A stretch of DNA of 64,000 nucleotides from Fasciola hepatica (GCA_948099385.1 CANUEZ040000156.1:1488001-1552000), one strand, 5' to 3'. Shown: positions 1 through 12,770, counted from the stretch's first letter. Numbers and translations: made by a program. Notes: a model not told the origin generated them from the sequence alone.

Positions 1-1533
1 CTAAAATGAGAAAACGATAGCGCCGTATGGGACAAGAGAGCAATAATAAGAAAATAAGTGTTAATGGTAGTGATCACTGTCTGACCTATAAAGTTACAAT
101 CTTCATTCACGGAAAGGTGCCGAAAGCTATGACTAACTGGAGAGGAAGACACTGGGTTTAATTTCTTGAATAAAACTGCTAAGTGAAATACAGAAAGAGA
201 AACCGCAAAAGGTGCTAAAATGACAGTGTTGGCGCTCGAGATTCAATTAACTATGTATCGTTGTTTTAGGAATCATGCATGACGGGTAGCAGTCTGCTTT
301 GTTTCAACTCCACCTGTTGTATCGCCAAACCACTTGAAGATCTTTCAGAAAAGCCAGGAGATGTTTTCAAATCTTGTACGTCCCTGATTTGCGGACTTGA
401 ACACCTATCAGTCGAAATTTCGACTCATTCATTTCCGAGGTGTTGTGCTTAAGAAGTTCGAAGTTCATGGAAAAAATCACAGGTGAGCCTATAGATAATA
501 GTCTACGCAAGAACTATTCCTCGTTGACGGCTGTCTTCTTACAAGTCATCCGCAAACTGCAAGTCTGAGTGCAAACTGTGATTTTAACTCTTCAACCTAG
601 GTTGCGGACGGCACACGTGCCCCTTCAGGCTGTAACCCCACGGCGTTGTTCACATAAACGCTACATAATATAATACCCGTCTGTCAATAATGGTTGATTC
701 TAAAAATTATTCATCCAGAAGGTGATAGAAATCTCAAAGACGGACATTTTCTGAGTCATTATATGCATCGTACTGTATGTTCGCCGGGTATCGGTACTCC
801 CCTCGAGGTTTGCACTTCTATTCTCGCTACTTAAAACAGCAGCAGTAGTGATGGTAGCAGTAGTTTGATTTTACTGCTCATGATATTAGGCAAGAAAAAG
901 TACTTTACATTGTCCGCCTGAGAAGACGGTAGAAGAAATCGTAAGTAACAAGTTAGACCTTCAGAAGGGCTGCATTTTACTGCCGAGTGGGCAAATAAAG
1001 CATCCCATGTAATCCGACAGCACCGTCAGTGGTATATAAAACAAAGTGCGCGTAAACTACTCAATTTGGTCGACTTTGCAGCACCTTGCATGAAACGCGG
1101 AAGTCAAATCACAATGTATGTATCATTTTCCCAGAGTTTGATATCCATCACCCATCTGTTTATGGCTCATTCTTGCCCATTCGTTTGGGTATCCAGAACG
1201 TGAGAAATCAATGAATCTAATTCGGTCGGGACAACCGTTGAAGGTTCACGGAATGCGGAAGTTCTCAGGTTGTTAATTTACAACATCAACATTGGTTGAG
1301 TAAGAACTCTTAGCGACAGCTGGAGAGATAACGGATCATTCTCGAAACACAACTCTTTATTCTCAAAAGTGACTTCAAGACAACTCAAAATAAAGGGACA
1401 CCGAATACTGTGTAATTAGCAATAAAATAGTACCATCTTTTTGTTTTCTGGTAACGTGGCAGGCATTGCCCTTCACTGAGTCAAAGGAATACATCCAATT
1501 TGAACATCTACGAACTTTTAGTTTTACGAGTTT
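1..1533. other. No recognisable feature
   Basis: No open frame with coding-like composition, no repeat shared with the rest of the window and no RNA gene were seen here. It is probably intergenic or intronic. Confidence 0.5.
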
Positions 1534-1541
1534 TCACTTAC

Positions 1542-1818
1542 TGATTATAAAGCCGAACCAACTGATCACCCAGGACCCCCTTGAATAAACGCTGAACTCG
1601 GGTAACACATGCGTAATCTTCCTAACAAACGCCTTCAATCTGAGAAAGATTGATTCAACTTCTATTGGCGCATTTCGGTTCCATCTGGGGTATGTGCCAT
1701 CAAGCAGTGAATCTATTCTCTCGCACACCATTCTTACTGTTTTGATCTGCCTGTCCGGGAGGACATCCGGGTCTAGAGCTCTTAGCATAAGCCCTTTTTG
1801 TGCTACCTTTCCGTGGTC
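1542..1818 (-). CDS. Possible internal exon of an unidentified gene
   Basis: The minus strand is open from 1818 to 1534 and encodes about 92 residues of ordinary mixed composition, including the stretch RIDSLLDGTYPRWNRNAP. That is unlike the low-complexity shadow frames around it. Reading in the minus direction, the frame runs into a strong donor-like GTAAGTG at about 1541-1535, so coding could stop at 1542. An in-frame TAA at 1821-1819 limits it upstream, so a 3' splice site would have to lie between there and the internal ATG at 1788. I do not recognise the family. It could be one exon of a host gene leaving the window on the left, a retroelement relic, or chance. Confidence 0.3.
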
Positions 1819-3641
1819 TTACAGGAGTTTACTTGCACGTTGCTTTAGTGTTTCTCGGCCGACATTTTAAATAGGTACCGATTTTCCTTCTTACTTTTTT
1901 TCTGCTTCTCACTTTTTGTATTCGTTTACCTTTCCTTGTTCTTTTTCAGCTTGTAACCCTTGTTCGATCGCCGCGATCGGAACCGCATCACTCGGATGCC
2001 ACCGTAATCTCCGCAAGACTATACCTATAGTGGCGTTCGTATGTCGGCTCATATCGCTAAAATACCTAGTAAATTTTAGCATTTGGATCAACATGAGCTT
2101 TTTTTAACTCTTCATAATTGTAAGTAAATGTTTATTGTTCGGTAACACAGCGATCTCGGGGCAGATGGTATTCAGTCGACGTTTCGCTTACCGCGGGTGA
2201 CCTTTCTCAAGACCAGTTTATGACTGAATGCCTAACTGTCATTCAAAAGTTCTCGGGTGGTCAAAATGCAGCGGGTCAGTTGCCATAACGAATGAGTTGT
2301 GGAGTACTGAGTACAAATCCCAAAGTCGGCAGTTCCCATTGCACCACTGATTTTTCCTTGACGACCATCTCCCTCGGGAAACAAAATATCTTGTTCTTAG
2401 CGAGCCAAAATCCTGGCCCATTCTCGGATTACACAATTCAATTAATAACACAACAAACCACTTTTTTCCTACGCAGTATTGAGAGAAAACTATTGTAGTT
2501 CACAATTTCTTGAATTTCCTGATGTACCAGCTTCGTGACAAGACAAGCAAGTAGCGGTCTTCAGGTATTTTGTTCATTTCAATGTGCTTCAACATTTACC
2601 GGTCTGAGTAAACAAGATAGCTCTTACAGCTTCTGAGCAGACTCCAGTTTGGTGGTCCTACGGGAGGCGGTACAGGGCGTTGCTTGATACTAATGGACGA
2701 AAAGTACTTCGCCCATTTAGCTGTAAACGCACTTTAAAGGCGGTACTACAATTTTGGCTGAACTCGATACAAGCACTCTTTGTACGATGGAAAGAAGATT
2801 TTGCTAAGAAAACCCATGGATAACCGACGATTCTGCAAACTACGAAGCTGATTATTCAATCAAAAACCCTTGGAAATGGATCTTAGCGGAAGCGACGTAA
2901 AACCAAAGACAAAGATATGCTTTATATTGGTTGCTTTTAGTGACTTGCTCAGATGCCCAAGCACTAATAAATAATTCGCACTGTGAGCCCTTGTATCTTT
3001 TTCTCTGGCTCCACTGGCTCCGTAAGTCATCATGAAATTGCACAACTAATGAAATTCGCAGCACATGAAACCTGTAGCCGATGTTAGGTGCAACTATTCA
3101 CCAAACTAAAGTTCTTCGCATCCATTAGACAAAAAATAATTCGTTACCGCTCTATGGCTACTAGTGATGATAATACTGGACATATCTTTATTTGCAAGCA
3201 CTACTAAATGGGGGGATGCTGTCCACAGTTTAGGTAGAAGTAATAACGGAACCTTTTTTCTTCAAGGTATAAAATATTGCATTCCCTCAGGATATTCACT
3301 TATTACCATGGATGTTCGGTATCCAACTACATGCAGTTTTATCCTTATAGTAAAGTGACCTGTAGTGGCAATTCGAGCACAAAATCTGTCGATTGTGAGT
3401 TGGAGAATAGGCCTGCTAGTTTTCAAGATTCTCGCACAATAAAAAGAAAGACTAGCAAGCAAGGAGGAAAAAGCACAAGCGAATGCACTCACTCAAAACG
3501 ACACTATATATCGATCAGGCACATAAAAATAGATAGTTTATCGGTTCTCACTCTGGGAGTGCAAGTTGAGGAACGAGTTTCAGTGCATGAAATATATTAC
3601 GATGGCCTTCCTCAGTGACAGTATAGTGGCGTTCGTCCAGT
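1819..3641. other. No recognisable feature
   Basis: Only short overlapping open frames on both strands with no family resemblance. The last 150 bases, before the gene at 3642, contain TATATAT at 3505-3511 and AATATATT at 3591-3598. Either could be the core promoter. The second lies about 50 bp before the ATG, like the TATA boxes of the two eggshell genes. Confidence 0.4.
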
Positions 3642-4109
3642 ATGTTCCAACTGCTCCTATTTACTTTTGCTCTGTTCGTGACCAATCTGTACACTACGAC
3701 CGGATTCATTTTAGTGCGCCCTGCCGTAGACTATGGCTATGACGAGAGCGCTCCCGAAATCGCCTCATTTTATCGTAAATTTGGTCGTACCCACGGCTTG
3801 TACGGCACTCCAGTGAATTACATTTTCGTCCGAGAAATGCGGCCAAAAATTGTCCCCGTGGAATCCAAACCGGGCTACGGACCCCAACGTGCGTACTTGT
3901 CCAAGCCAAAAGTCGAGTACACTGTCATCACAAGAATTGTTCAAGAACTGCGAGTTCCTATGCCTGCAAGGAAGAATAAATGGGATTCGAGATTCATCGA
4001 GTACCATAAACCGGATAGAAGGGAGAACAATTATGTCAGAAAATATCGACAACCTGAGGAAAAGTATTTTCACCGACCTTATGAATATCGGGAACTCGTG
4101 AGATACTAG
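3642..4109 (+). CDS. Small secreted tyrosine-rich protein, possibly vitelline/eggshell
   Basis: A single-exon frame of 155 residues. Residues 1 to about 21 form a clear signal peptide: Met, a run of Leu/Phe/Val, then TTTG. The mature part is basic and tyrosine-rich, with 16 Tyr in all (about 10%), many next to Arg, Lys or Glu. Examples are VDYGYDE, GYGPQRAYL and the C-terminal cluster KYFHRPYEYRELVRY. No catalytic domain is visible. A consensus AATAAA lies 160 bp after the stop. Signal peptide, Tyr clusters and lack of introns match the two larger Tyr-rich genes in this window, so I infer a structural secreted protein such as an eggshell or vitelline-cell component. It has none of their Asp-Lys-Tyr repeats and no recognised homologue. 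The start is the first ATG and gives the signal peptide directly. Confidence 0.65.
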   Translation: MFQLLLFTFALFVTNLYTTTGFILVRPAVDYGYDESAPEIASFYRKFGRTHGLYGTPVNYIFVREMRPKIVPVESKPGYGPQRAYLSKPKVEYTVITRIVQELRVPMPARKNKWDSRFIEYHKPDRRENNYVRKYRQPEEKYFHRPYEYRELVRY

Positions 4110-4268
4110 ATCGCCTATCCTGATATAGTATCTCATATTCCCTTTCATCTTCTTTGAAACTCTCTGATACTGCCGGCGAATAATTGTATCATATTGAAAT
4201 AACAATAGAAATGTTCGGAGTCGATCACAATTCATCTTTCCTGTCTATTTTTACTGGTCGTAATACAA

Positions 4269-4274
4269 AATAAA
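4269..4274 (+). promoter_or_regulatory. Polyadenylation signal AATAAA
   Basis: Consensus AATAAA 160 bp downstream of the stop of the small Tyr-rich gene, in a T-rich context, as expected for a eukaryotic 3' end. Confidence 0.5.
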
Positions 4275-7200
4275 TACGATTCATAATATTTATTTTTTTG
4301 CAAAATCGTCCAGGTTCAGACGACAGCCAGCTGAAGGAAGTAACCTTTCAGAGTGCATAGGATTGTGTCCAAGGATTCAGCTAATTTACGGTCAAGATTG
4401 GGTTCTAAGATAATGTTTATTATCATAATGTTGATGGTCCATGGTGTAGTTAAATTAATATATTGAAACAATCCGATGTGGAATTGGTACGAGAACCCCG
4501 ATAACTATCCAACCGGTTGCACTGGGAGACTATCGTCGCAGTCAGTTCGACCTGACACTACTACTGAGAAATAAGTTAGTATTATGCTAGTTATCAAGAA
4601 TTCATTCATCTTCACTTCTCCCCTATGTGCAGAGTGTGTAAACCCATACGTGATCCGATAAATATGCATACTCTTGGTAATGACATGACACGGGTTGGAC
4701 CTAAAAGGTTGCGGTTTCGAAATTGCTTCGCATTCATTATAATTATGTACATTTGATGCCAATGTCAAGAACGCAACCAAAACAATTTCGTCTAAAGTAT
4801 GGAAACTAAATTTATTATTTTTTCAAAGCGTATACGGATTTCATGCGAATTACCCATCAACAAATAGAGAATATGGAAATGTTCGATGACTGGTAGCACA
4901 GGACAAATATCATACCAAAATATAAAACGTCTTGCATTTGAAGATCACACAAACTTGATCTTTTGAATATCCACTTTATGTTAGCTCTGTTATTCCAACG
5001 AAAAAAGAAGAGAAATGTTTGGTTGCGGTTATTAGCGAACGATTTGAGTAGTACAGAGGCATCTTTATAGGACGTGCTCATGTAATTTTTCCGTCTTGTT
5101 TCATTTGCTAGGAGAAAGATCAAATTATTACTGGGTAATGAGAAATATTTTCAATAAAATAAGGATACTAATCAAGATAACACCTGCCCAGCTGAAATTT
5201 CCACTAAAGGTACTACTTTTTATTCGACAACGTAGATAAAATGTATTGAAACGAATCCATTTTATCTGTAGTGCAGCTGATATGCAATCTGTTGGCTGAA
5301 TCACTTTGTAAGTCAATCCTTGGAGAGTGTGCAGTACATAAAGTGACAATGAAAACAGTAATTATTCATAGACCTTTTGTAAAGGGTCTGACCATAAATA
5401 AGACAAACAACACAACATTCATCAGGCAATAGTTTGGACTAAGATAAAGCGCACTCTATTCTTGCAAAAGAATTTATTAACAGCAAAACCGAGTTATGAG
5501 AAATTTTGCTCTGACATGTCACCAATAACAGCAATATGGGCTGCATTGATAGTCTAAAAACCATACTTTTTTATTTCCCAGTGGCTGGCTCCTTGAAAAG
5601 GATAAGCCGACTTCACGATGACATCATCATAAAGTTCTATAAGTTTTTGGCACCAAATACATCCCAGGAGTCACTGTTTTTTTTCGGGGCGCACCTCTAG
5701 CCTAGTGTGGGCAGCAGGGCAACAACGTGTTGGTGCACGGTGGCTCCTGGTGGCTCCCCAGGACCTCGTTCGCCATTCCGCTAAATTGAATCCGATACAG
5801 AGATCCATGCAACCATGGTAATTTGACAGATTTCCTTCACAGCTGTTGCGTTATACAGTAAATCGCGTCCGCCAATTCGAGGGTGACTATCTTCGCATTC
5901 CGAACACCGCATCACCAAGGTTTGTGGACCTCGGTTAACCTGTCGCTTGCCGAGCAGTTTCTCGATGGGGAGGGTTGGCCGCTGATTCAAGCTTTAGCTT
6001 TGTGGAGCCACAGGTTTAAGCTGGGTATCTGATGGAAACCAGAGATATGGAAGATACCCCAAGGGCACGACAGTCTTCCAACGCAGAGGTACCGCTCCTA
6101 TCATACAATCCATACACCCCATCTAATAAAAGTACAATCTAGTCAATCTTAATAATTAAATCACTAGCTCCTCTTTAGTTCAGTTTATTAGAACTTTTAG
6201 AACAAGTATGCCACGAGATGTATGCATATTAATAGGGGTATCTGTCATCGTAACGAGATTATCAAATGCTTGTTCACCTTAATACTCGCCCAACAGATCT
6301 GCATTTTTCTCGCAAAGAAGTCAATGTAAAATCTTGTTTTTCTTGCTGTTTTATGCAAGTTAACGTGGTTAGCCTTATGATCGACATGAAAAAGCGAAAT
6401 ACTTGCCTTCCGCAACGGATTTCTCATTTCTGGTCATTTTGTGTCTTGTGAGAGAACTTAAACTGTTACTGGCGCTTCTAATGCGAATCTCCCAACAATC
6501 CAAAGACTAATCCGGTGTAGTTAATTCCTAGTATCTCAGTTCACTGAGTCATAGAGAAGCAATTCCCTATACTGAAGAAAGAATTGGATGCTCCGTCCGA
6601 AATCAAAAACAGATTATTTCCTGGAGCACCCGACCACAAAATCATTAGACCACTTATTCAGTTGATTTCAGGCCTTTAAACAGGGTAAACGTTTTTGAGA
6701 TAACCACGGGCCCACTATTCCCGTTAATTATCTGAAGCCCATAGATCATCGACGTTACCCTTGAGAAATGGAACAACTTACGGCTAGATTGTCAGGAATG
6801 GACAAAACTTTGTTTGTAGACCAAAGATAAAATCAGCCGTTATCGTCATATAAATCGCTCACAACTCAGAGTTTGTGTTAGTGAAGAGGTTACGCCGATA
6901 GACATTAGGGTGGTGATTACGATACAGAATATTTATAAGGACCTTGATCCTTCTAAGAAAAAGAACATTTTTCGGAAGTCATTTTGGATTTATTCCTCTA
7001 CGACCTTCTCTGAAGCCTGATTTTGACCGCACTGTATTTCTTCGGCTGTGTGCTTTTTACTGGATTGACGCTCGCAAGGTTACCGTCGACCTCATCATTG
7101 ACACAATTTCGGCTTTTGCCAACTGTATGCTCCTGATTCGCCTTTCGCTCCGCTGTTGAGTTCATCTGCTTTCCGTGTATTTCTCAAGCCGGTAGTATTT

Positions 7201-7489
7201 CGGTGCCGCGATATATAGAATACACAATTACATCCGTTTGCTAGCACGAGTCTTCTTCATTCATTCTATCAAGATGACTGCTTTAGTAGTTCGCTTCGAA
7301 ACCCGATAGAAGACACGTCCATAAGATGCTAGCTGAACATCTATATTAGTGAGCGCGCGCTTATCTGGATAGTCCAGCAGTCCGGTTGGTCTGTGTTTTA
7401 CATCCTTTTTTGTTGCTAAGTATATACATCTTACTGTATATTATCGTAACTTGGACATATCTGAGGATAAGACACAGCTCGACACAGAT
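4275..7489. other. No recognisable gene
   Basis: Mostly AT-rich sequence with only shadow frames. A stretch at about 5690-6060 is richer in GC and has a repeat-like look, but I found no second copy in the window and no family resemblance. Confidence 0.4.
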
Positions 7490-8070
7490 TTCACACTATC
7501 TGTGGTTACGTTTAAACCTGGTGGCTTTTATTCTTTATGAACCAGAGTCTTTGTTTTTAGCCTTAGAACTACAGTTTGAGGCACGTACGACCCCAAATCA
7601 ACACCAAAGATTTTCCTCTGCCTAAGAGGTCTCCTCTGGCGATGTCGTTACCTCGGTAGGGACGTAGTTATAAATCCGCCTCAGAAGCTGCAGTACGACG
7701 GGATTGAGGAGGGTATTTTTCATCATTTCATGCCCTCCAAGGAAAACGACATGCGTCAGCTACTGGCGCGACACTCCGTCGGTGACACGAAACCCAGCTT
7801 CCATCTAGCCTACTTTCGATCAGTGGCGGGGTCCGTCGATAAAGTTTCGGAACTAGTCAAGGAATTGTGGTTGGATTAATTACTTTCTCATGTTCAGACC
7901 TCGAGGATTCGTCCTTGGAACGGGAAATCTCCTTTGCTGACAAAATTGTCTCACGTGTCAGGATACGTCGCATTCTCTCTAATAATATCTAAGAGCATTC
8001 TAAGTCTGGTGTATACTATCAATGAGGGCTTCGGTGGCAGATGTTTAGGTTCAAACATAGACAAAATTCC
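7490..8070 (+). pseudogene. Relic of a Ty3/gypsy LTR-retrotransposon gag gene
   Basis: Three plus-strand frames joined by frameshifts give a gag-like order. First comes EPESLFLALELQFEA followed by NQHQRF (to about 7620). Then GRDVVINPP...YDGIEEGIFHHF and RQLLARHSVGDTKPS...SVDKVSELVKELWLD (frame 7580-7879). After a further shift come SHVQT and LEDSSLERE...ADKIVSRV. This follows the flatworm/arthropod gypsy gag pattern (PELWFA..EAQF, VVINPP..YD.LK, RQLL...LGDRKPSQ, LW LP.HVQ..L). Structural gag would package element RNA. No protease, RT or LTRs are seen nearby, so this is a truncated, dead copy. Confidence 0.6.
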
Positions 8071-9060
8071 GATTGATTGCCCATAACTAACAGCAGGTAC
8101 AACAAAGAATTATGTCATTTGCGATTTGCTCACAAAAATACATTTCCACGCCAACTCAAATGCAATTTAATCAGAATTTGTGCATCTGTGTCCGGTTATG
8201 AAGTGAGCCTCGGTGGATATCAATCCCGCCGGGGTCAAAGACTCCTGAAATTTCGACCACTTCAGAAATAAATGAAGTTGTAAACTGGTCTTCACCTCAC
8301 TGTCGTTCACTGAGTACTGCCAAATGCTAGAATGTATTATTTCCGTTAGTTTGATGAAACATAAAGAACCCACACTAACAGGTTCCCTCTTCTATTTGCA
8401 AGTAATGAATCCATCCCAACGGTTAATTATCTCACAATCGGTCACGACCCATGCTCGTTGAATAGAAATTTTGTAAAGTTTGAATGTTATATTTTTTCAC
8501 TCCATGTAAGATTCCTTTCGGCCCCCATCAGTTAATTTTTAAATGTGTGGCTCTATGTTTTCCACCACTGGTTGTACTGCTCCTCATTTATTTTCCCTGA
8601 TCTTTTGAAAAAAGATTTTAATCTGGTGATAATATCCCTGAAACACGTTTCTAAATACAGTAGCGTATCTAACGATATACTACTTGACGCTATCACGAAA
8701 AAAACACTTCGATGGTTGTGGCTAGTTTGTGTTTAAAATACTTCCAGATAGCTATAATCCGCCACACAACGAACTTTCAAAATCTGTGTCTACTATCTGC
8801 ACACTCAGAGTTTAAATTCCTATTCACTGAATCTTCTTTATATCACGATTCTATGTTGTTGTATCTTGCCCGTCTGCTCGTTAATCCGACGAAGATCACA
8901 ACAGACTCACGGAACTGTTTCCTTGCGTGGAAATTACCACAATTTTAACGTATTTCTTGATTCCGTATTTCTATACCCGCAGATTTGGTACATAATGTAA
9001 ACGTTGAGAATCCACTCATTCGGGTATTTAAATTTAATAACTACTTAACCTTACCTTATA
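8071..9060. other. No recognisable feature
   Basis: No LTR or pol sequence follows the gag relic. An 18-base string (CACTGGTTGTACTGCTCC) near 8563 recurs near 19049, which may mark a dispersed repeat. Confidence 0.35.
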
Positions 9061-9300
9061 TCAGGAGGGTCCACGAGACCCGCCTAACAGATGGTTAGGG
9101 ACACCGGGAGACACGGCTAGGTATCACGACAAGTGGCAAAACTACATTAGAGCTCCTTCTCTGTTTTCATGGTTGTCTATTCGTTCTACCCTCAAATGGA
9201 CTACACTGCGAGGTAGCAACCAAAACCAACCCGCAAAAGAACGAGGTTGATGGTCGAATGAAGCAAATTAAATTGATTCCAGGAAAGTTGACTATAGAAC
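9061..9300 (+). mobile_element. 5'-truncated RTE-type LINE 3' end
   Basis: The sequence aligns by eye with the last coding codons and 3' UTR of the RTE copy that ends near 58745. Shared landmarks are the CACGAGACCC-CCTA segment encoding the C-terminal GSTRP motif, then TTACATT(A/C)GAGCTC, and the terminal GGTAGCAAC-(C/T)-AAA block before an A-rich end. Only the last few hundred bases are present, typical of incomplete target-primed reverse transcription. It is too short and diverged to be active. Confidence 0.5.
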
Positions 9301-10959
9301 AACGTAGAATCCCCTAGCACCGAGAATCAATCTAAAGTAAAGGTAAGAGGGTTTACCCCTCGTGGGTAAAATTGGATTCAGCCCGACATGTTAAGGACTG
9401 TCTTTGCCTCAGTTCAATCTAGAATCGATGCCACTTACTTGCATTTCTATCCGTGACACACCATAAACTTCCTCTGTTACCCTGTGGCTCGTCTCAAGAG
9501 CATGAACACTCAAATTGTCAACTCTTGTTAGTCCATCATTAGAACATTTCTACCCACGCGATTGTCTGCAGACTCATTCGCACCGATACATTTTATCGCT
9601 TATTGTCGTGATTCACACAACCTGCCAGTGCATTTTCACGGTGAAAATTGTCACGCCCTGCCACCAATGATTTGCCTGTAGTATTTACACTGTGTAGCCC
9701 GTATAATTATCACTGTGTCCACTACAGGTCAGGTTAATTTATCGTTTCTACTTTTCTTACTCATAGTCATATTTAGTCTATTCTTCATCCCTCTGTAGTG
9801 TTCCTATATTCAAGGTATCATTGGTCTACCTCTTTTTCTTGTTTGGGTCCCGATTTATTGAGCTCAAGGCTATAACTTCTATGCGGTCCTTATGGTTATG
9901 ATTCTCGATCACGGTCCTCATATTGAGCCTCTGTCTTCCCATCACGTGGCCTTGACCATCAGTTTCAATTTTTCATACCATCTGTCGCCAAACATTGACT
10001 TTAATTGATCACCTTTTTGCTGTGGTTTTTATAAAAAATACCCAACGCTTAGTTTACACTGTGTTCCCGAGCCGCATGAAGACTTTCTACCTGACCTGCC
10101 CCCCTTTACTGGGGGAGAGTTTTGGAGCTTCGCCGGTTGTCCGGACAATGGGATGTCAGACTGGGTGTCCCTCATTACACGTAGTTGAGTAGGTTTTTGT
10201 TTTCTAGCTTAATACTCAGAGTACGTTCCCCTGTGAGTCACTCAGCAACCGGAGGGCAACCTGTCACTGTGATTGTGGGCAAAAATCAGTTTCAAACTCA
10301 ACTTTTCGAACCGTAATAAATTTCTTGTGCTACTCTTTCCCAATGGTGGAATTTCAGCGGTTTATCTTAAAGTAAGTATTCTTAAGATCTTAATCTGGTC
10401 AACTTATTCATAAATCACCTTTCTGATCTTTCGATCACTCAGCTGGCCAACCCATGAAATCAACCAATAGAAAATGTTGGGTGCTTCGTGAGATGGCGGG
10501 GCCTCTCAACTTGACCGTGCATTAATCCCGTCGTTCATCATTGGGATTAATTTACACGTAGCCTATAAAACAATAACAATTTTTCTTGTGTTTTCCAACC
10601 CTGGTTGCCATAACGATCACTGTTATATTGAGAAAGGCCGAAGTACTCTGGTGAATTTATGGAACTCACCAAGTCCACAATCTTACCATGAAAATTTATC
10701 GAGAAATCAGTAAAAACAGAATATGGCGGCTTTACGCTAAAGTTTTTTGATTACTGAAGAAACACCTTGCCGCACGGAAAGGGGCTCCTCGGCGACAGAA
10801 AATATCAAACATGTGGACGACCATTATTCTCATATCAAACTTGCTCTCACTCATCTCGAAATTTCGGTGATTTGAAAGACCTTGTTCTCCGTCGGAAATA
10901 TGTGCAACTCGGAGTCATACTGCTACAAGAAAATTAGCACAATGACAATATTGATGACG
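9301..10959. other. No recognisable feature
   Basis: Nothing beyond short shadow frames was found. Confidence 0.4.
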
Positions 10960-12065
10960 AAACTATCCATCTCGACGGTTTTACTTGCTACCGGGCCGAA
11001 CGATCCTCGCCTCGTAAGAAACGCGGAGGATGGGTTACTACTTACCTCAAACACAACTGGTGTAAGTTTGTCCACGTGCTACTCATGCACTCAAATTCAT
11101 ACGTTCTTACCTCTACGATCTTATCCAAACCTAAACGTATGAGTTATTATCGCTCCATAGTTATTGTGAAAGCTTTCATTTCTCCCATATGCTCCCTTTT
11201 AGGGGGTTTCTCTGAAAACTTATCTTTTAAACTTTTGAGCTATTGTGACAGTTCTCTGTGCATTGTTTGTGGTGATTTCAACCATTCTCAGCTAGAATTC
11301 TCGGCGCTATTGGGTCTGAAAAACACAATGAACTTCTCCATTTGGACTGATGGCCATCTTGATTTGTGCTTTACAAACATCCCCGACCTGGATCGGTCCA
11401 TAAATTCCTCCTTTTGTTGGTCTCCTTTTGTGTCTAGGCTTGCCTTCCGCACTGCGCGCAAAGTTAGTTTTCTACTCGGTGCCAGACGTTTTTAAAACCC
11501 ACTCACCTTCTTCTGTACAAAGTTTAAATCCTCCCGATACTTGAGTTCTTCTATCATACATGGGGTGGAGCTCCGTCTATTGCTCTTTGTTTTCTTGATC
11601 GGGTTCAAAGAATGGCTGTCCGATTAATCAATGTTCCCTTCCTAACGTCTGCTTTGCAGCCACTATCCCATCGTCTAGAAGTTGCTTCACTATCTCTTTT
11701 CCACCGGTTTTACTCTGGTTTTCTTTCATCAGAACTCACTTCATCAACTCCTCTTTCCATGAATTTCTCTCGTTCATCTCGTATGCAGGCGGCCGATCAC
11801 CCGTTTCAGATCTTTGTCACTAAGTTTCGAACTTCTTCGAATCTTCCTTGACTCCCCGAATTGCAAAGTTCAAGGGAACTCTCTTTCCGTATTTCCGATC
11901 ACTGGCAATCTTTCTGGTTTCAAAAGCAGGATCAACAAATTTAATGTTATTTGCATGTTCCCCACGCTTATCTCCTTTATGGTGTATTTTGACTATGGAG
12001 TTCACCTCTTTTGCTGTAGATCACGTTATGTTTAATAAAAAAGTAGTTCAGGGCCTATTAGGATA
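10960..12065 (+). mobile_element. CR1-like LINE relic with the RT domain deleted
   Basis: The left part (about 10960-11495) encodes the endonuclease side: HLDGFTCYRA, SYYRSIVIVKAFISPIC, VCGDFNHSQLEF and HLDLCFTNIPDLD, where GDFN is the APE-type motif. From about 11560 the sequence jumps to the CR1/jockey C-terminal domain: IALSLLDRVQ-like remains, MAVRLINVPFLTSALQPLSHR, and EVASLSLFHRFYSGF. The whole reverse transcriptase between them is missing, so the element cannot mobilise itself. The copy ends near a TTTAATAAAAAAG stretch at about 12029-12045. Residual frames carry stops and shifts. Confidence 0.65.
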
Positions 12066-12529
12066 ACGGCGATTGCCGCGGTCGTGACTAAGGCCTGAAA
12101 TCTGACCCCTTTTGATCGATTAGGCGTAACCCGGTATAAGGCTTTCTATGCATTTCCCAAGTCGATTGTGTGAGCACTATCCCCAAAATGGCCTATAATG
12201 AAGCTGGTAATCAAACTGATCTCTCTGTGGCTCAAACATCGGAATTAATGTTCCTCAATGCGTTGAGATAAATGTCATGGCCACATTCGTTCTCTTTGTT
12301 TTTATTTATCAGAACAATAACGATGAAGAGCAAACAAATGTTTTTAGCTGTTCCCAATCATGCTGTCGCATGTCATATAGGTGACAATATTGTATTTGAT
12401 TGGACGCTGACTTGGTTGAAGGTCGTTTTTACATTCGTGGGGTAGGGCGGTATTTTAGTTAGGTTGTGATGATACCTAACCTACTGATGGCCAATCAAAA
12501 GCACTTTGATATGTAATAGAAAATCCCCC
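12066..12529. other. No recognisable feature
   Basis: No gene, RNA or repeat was identified. Confidence 0.4.
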
Positions 12530-12665
12530 GGAATTTTTCACATCGAAGGATCAAACGCCGTGAGCCTGAGTCGAACTGGCGACACTCCGTTTACCGGGCA
12601 GATGGTTTACCGGCTGAACTATCGTAGTACGGACAGTCGGGTGTGAATAACGTAAGTGAATAGTC
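12530..12665 (-). repeat. tRNA-like SINE copy, minus strand
   Basis: On the minus strand a GACTATTCACTT...CCCGACTG leader is followed by a tRNA-like head with an A-box-like GATAGTTCAGCCGG, then CTGCCCGGTAAACGGAGTGT and a B-box-like AGTTCGACTC, ending CTCACGGCG. The same parts occur in the same order in the plus-strand copy at about 12890-13016. Internal promoter boxes of this kind serve RNA polymerase III transcription of SINEs. It does not fold as a clean tRNA by eye, so I call it SINE-like rather than a tRNA gene. Confidence 0.5.
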
Positions 12666-12770
12666 GGTTCCGGTTGGCAGAGTCCGACTTTTCGATGTAA
12701 AAAATGCTAGTGGATTCTCCATTACATAATATTCAGGCTCCCTGTGCCTACAATACATTCTACGAATGTT
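12665..12770 (+). repeat. Partial direct repeat of the SINE 3' flank
   Basis: TTCGATGTAAAA...GGATTCTCCATT...ATTCAGGCTCC...AATACATTCTA is repeated in the same orientation at about 13015-13085 (TTCTCGATATAAC...ATTCAGGCTCC...AATACATTCTA). It looks like the tail of a further, headless copy of the same family. Confidence 0.4.
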
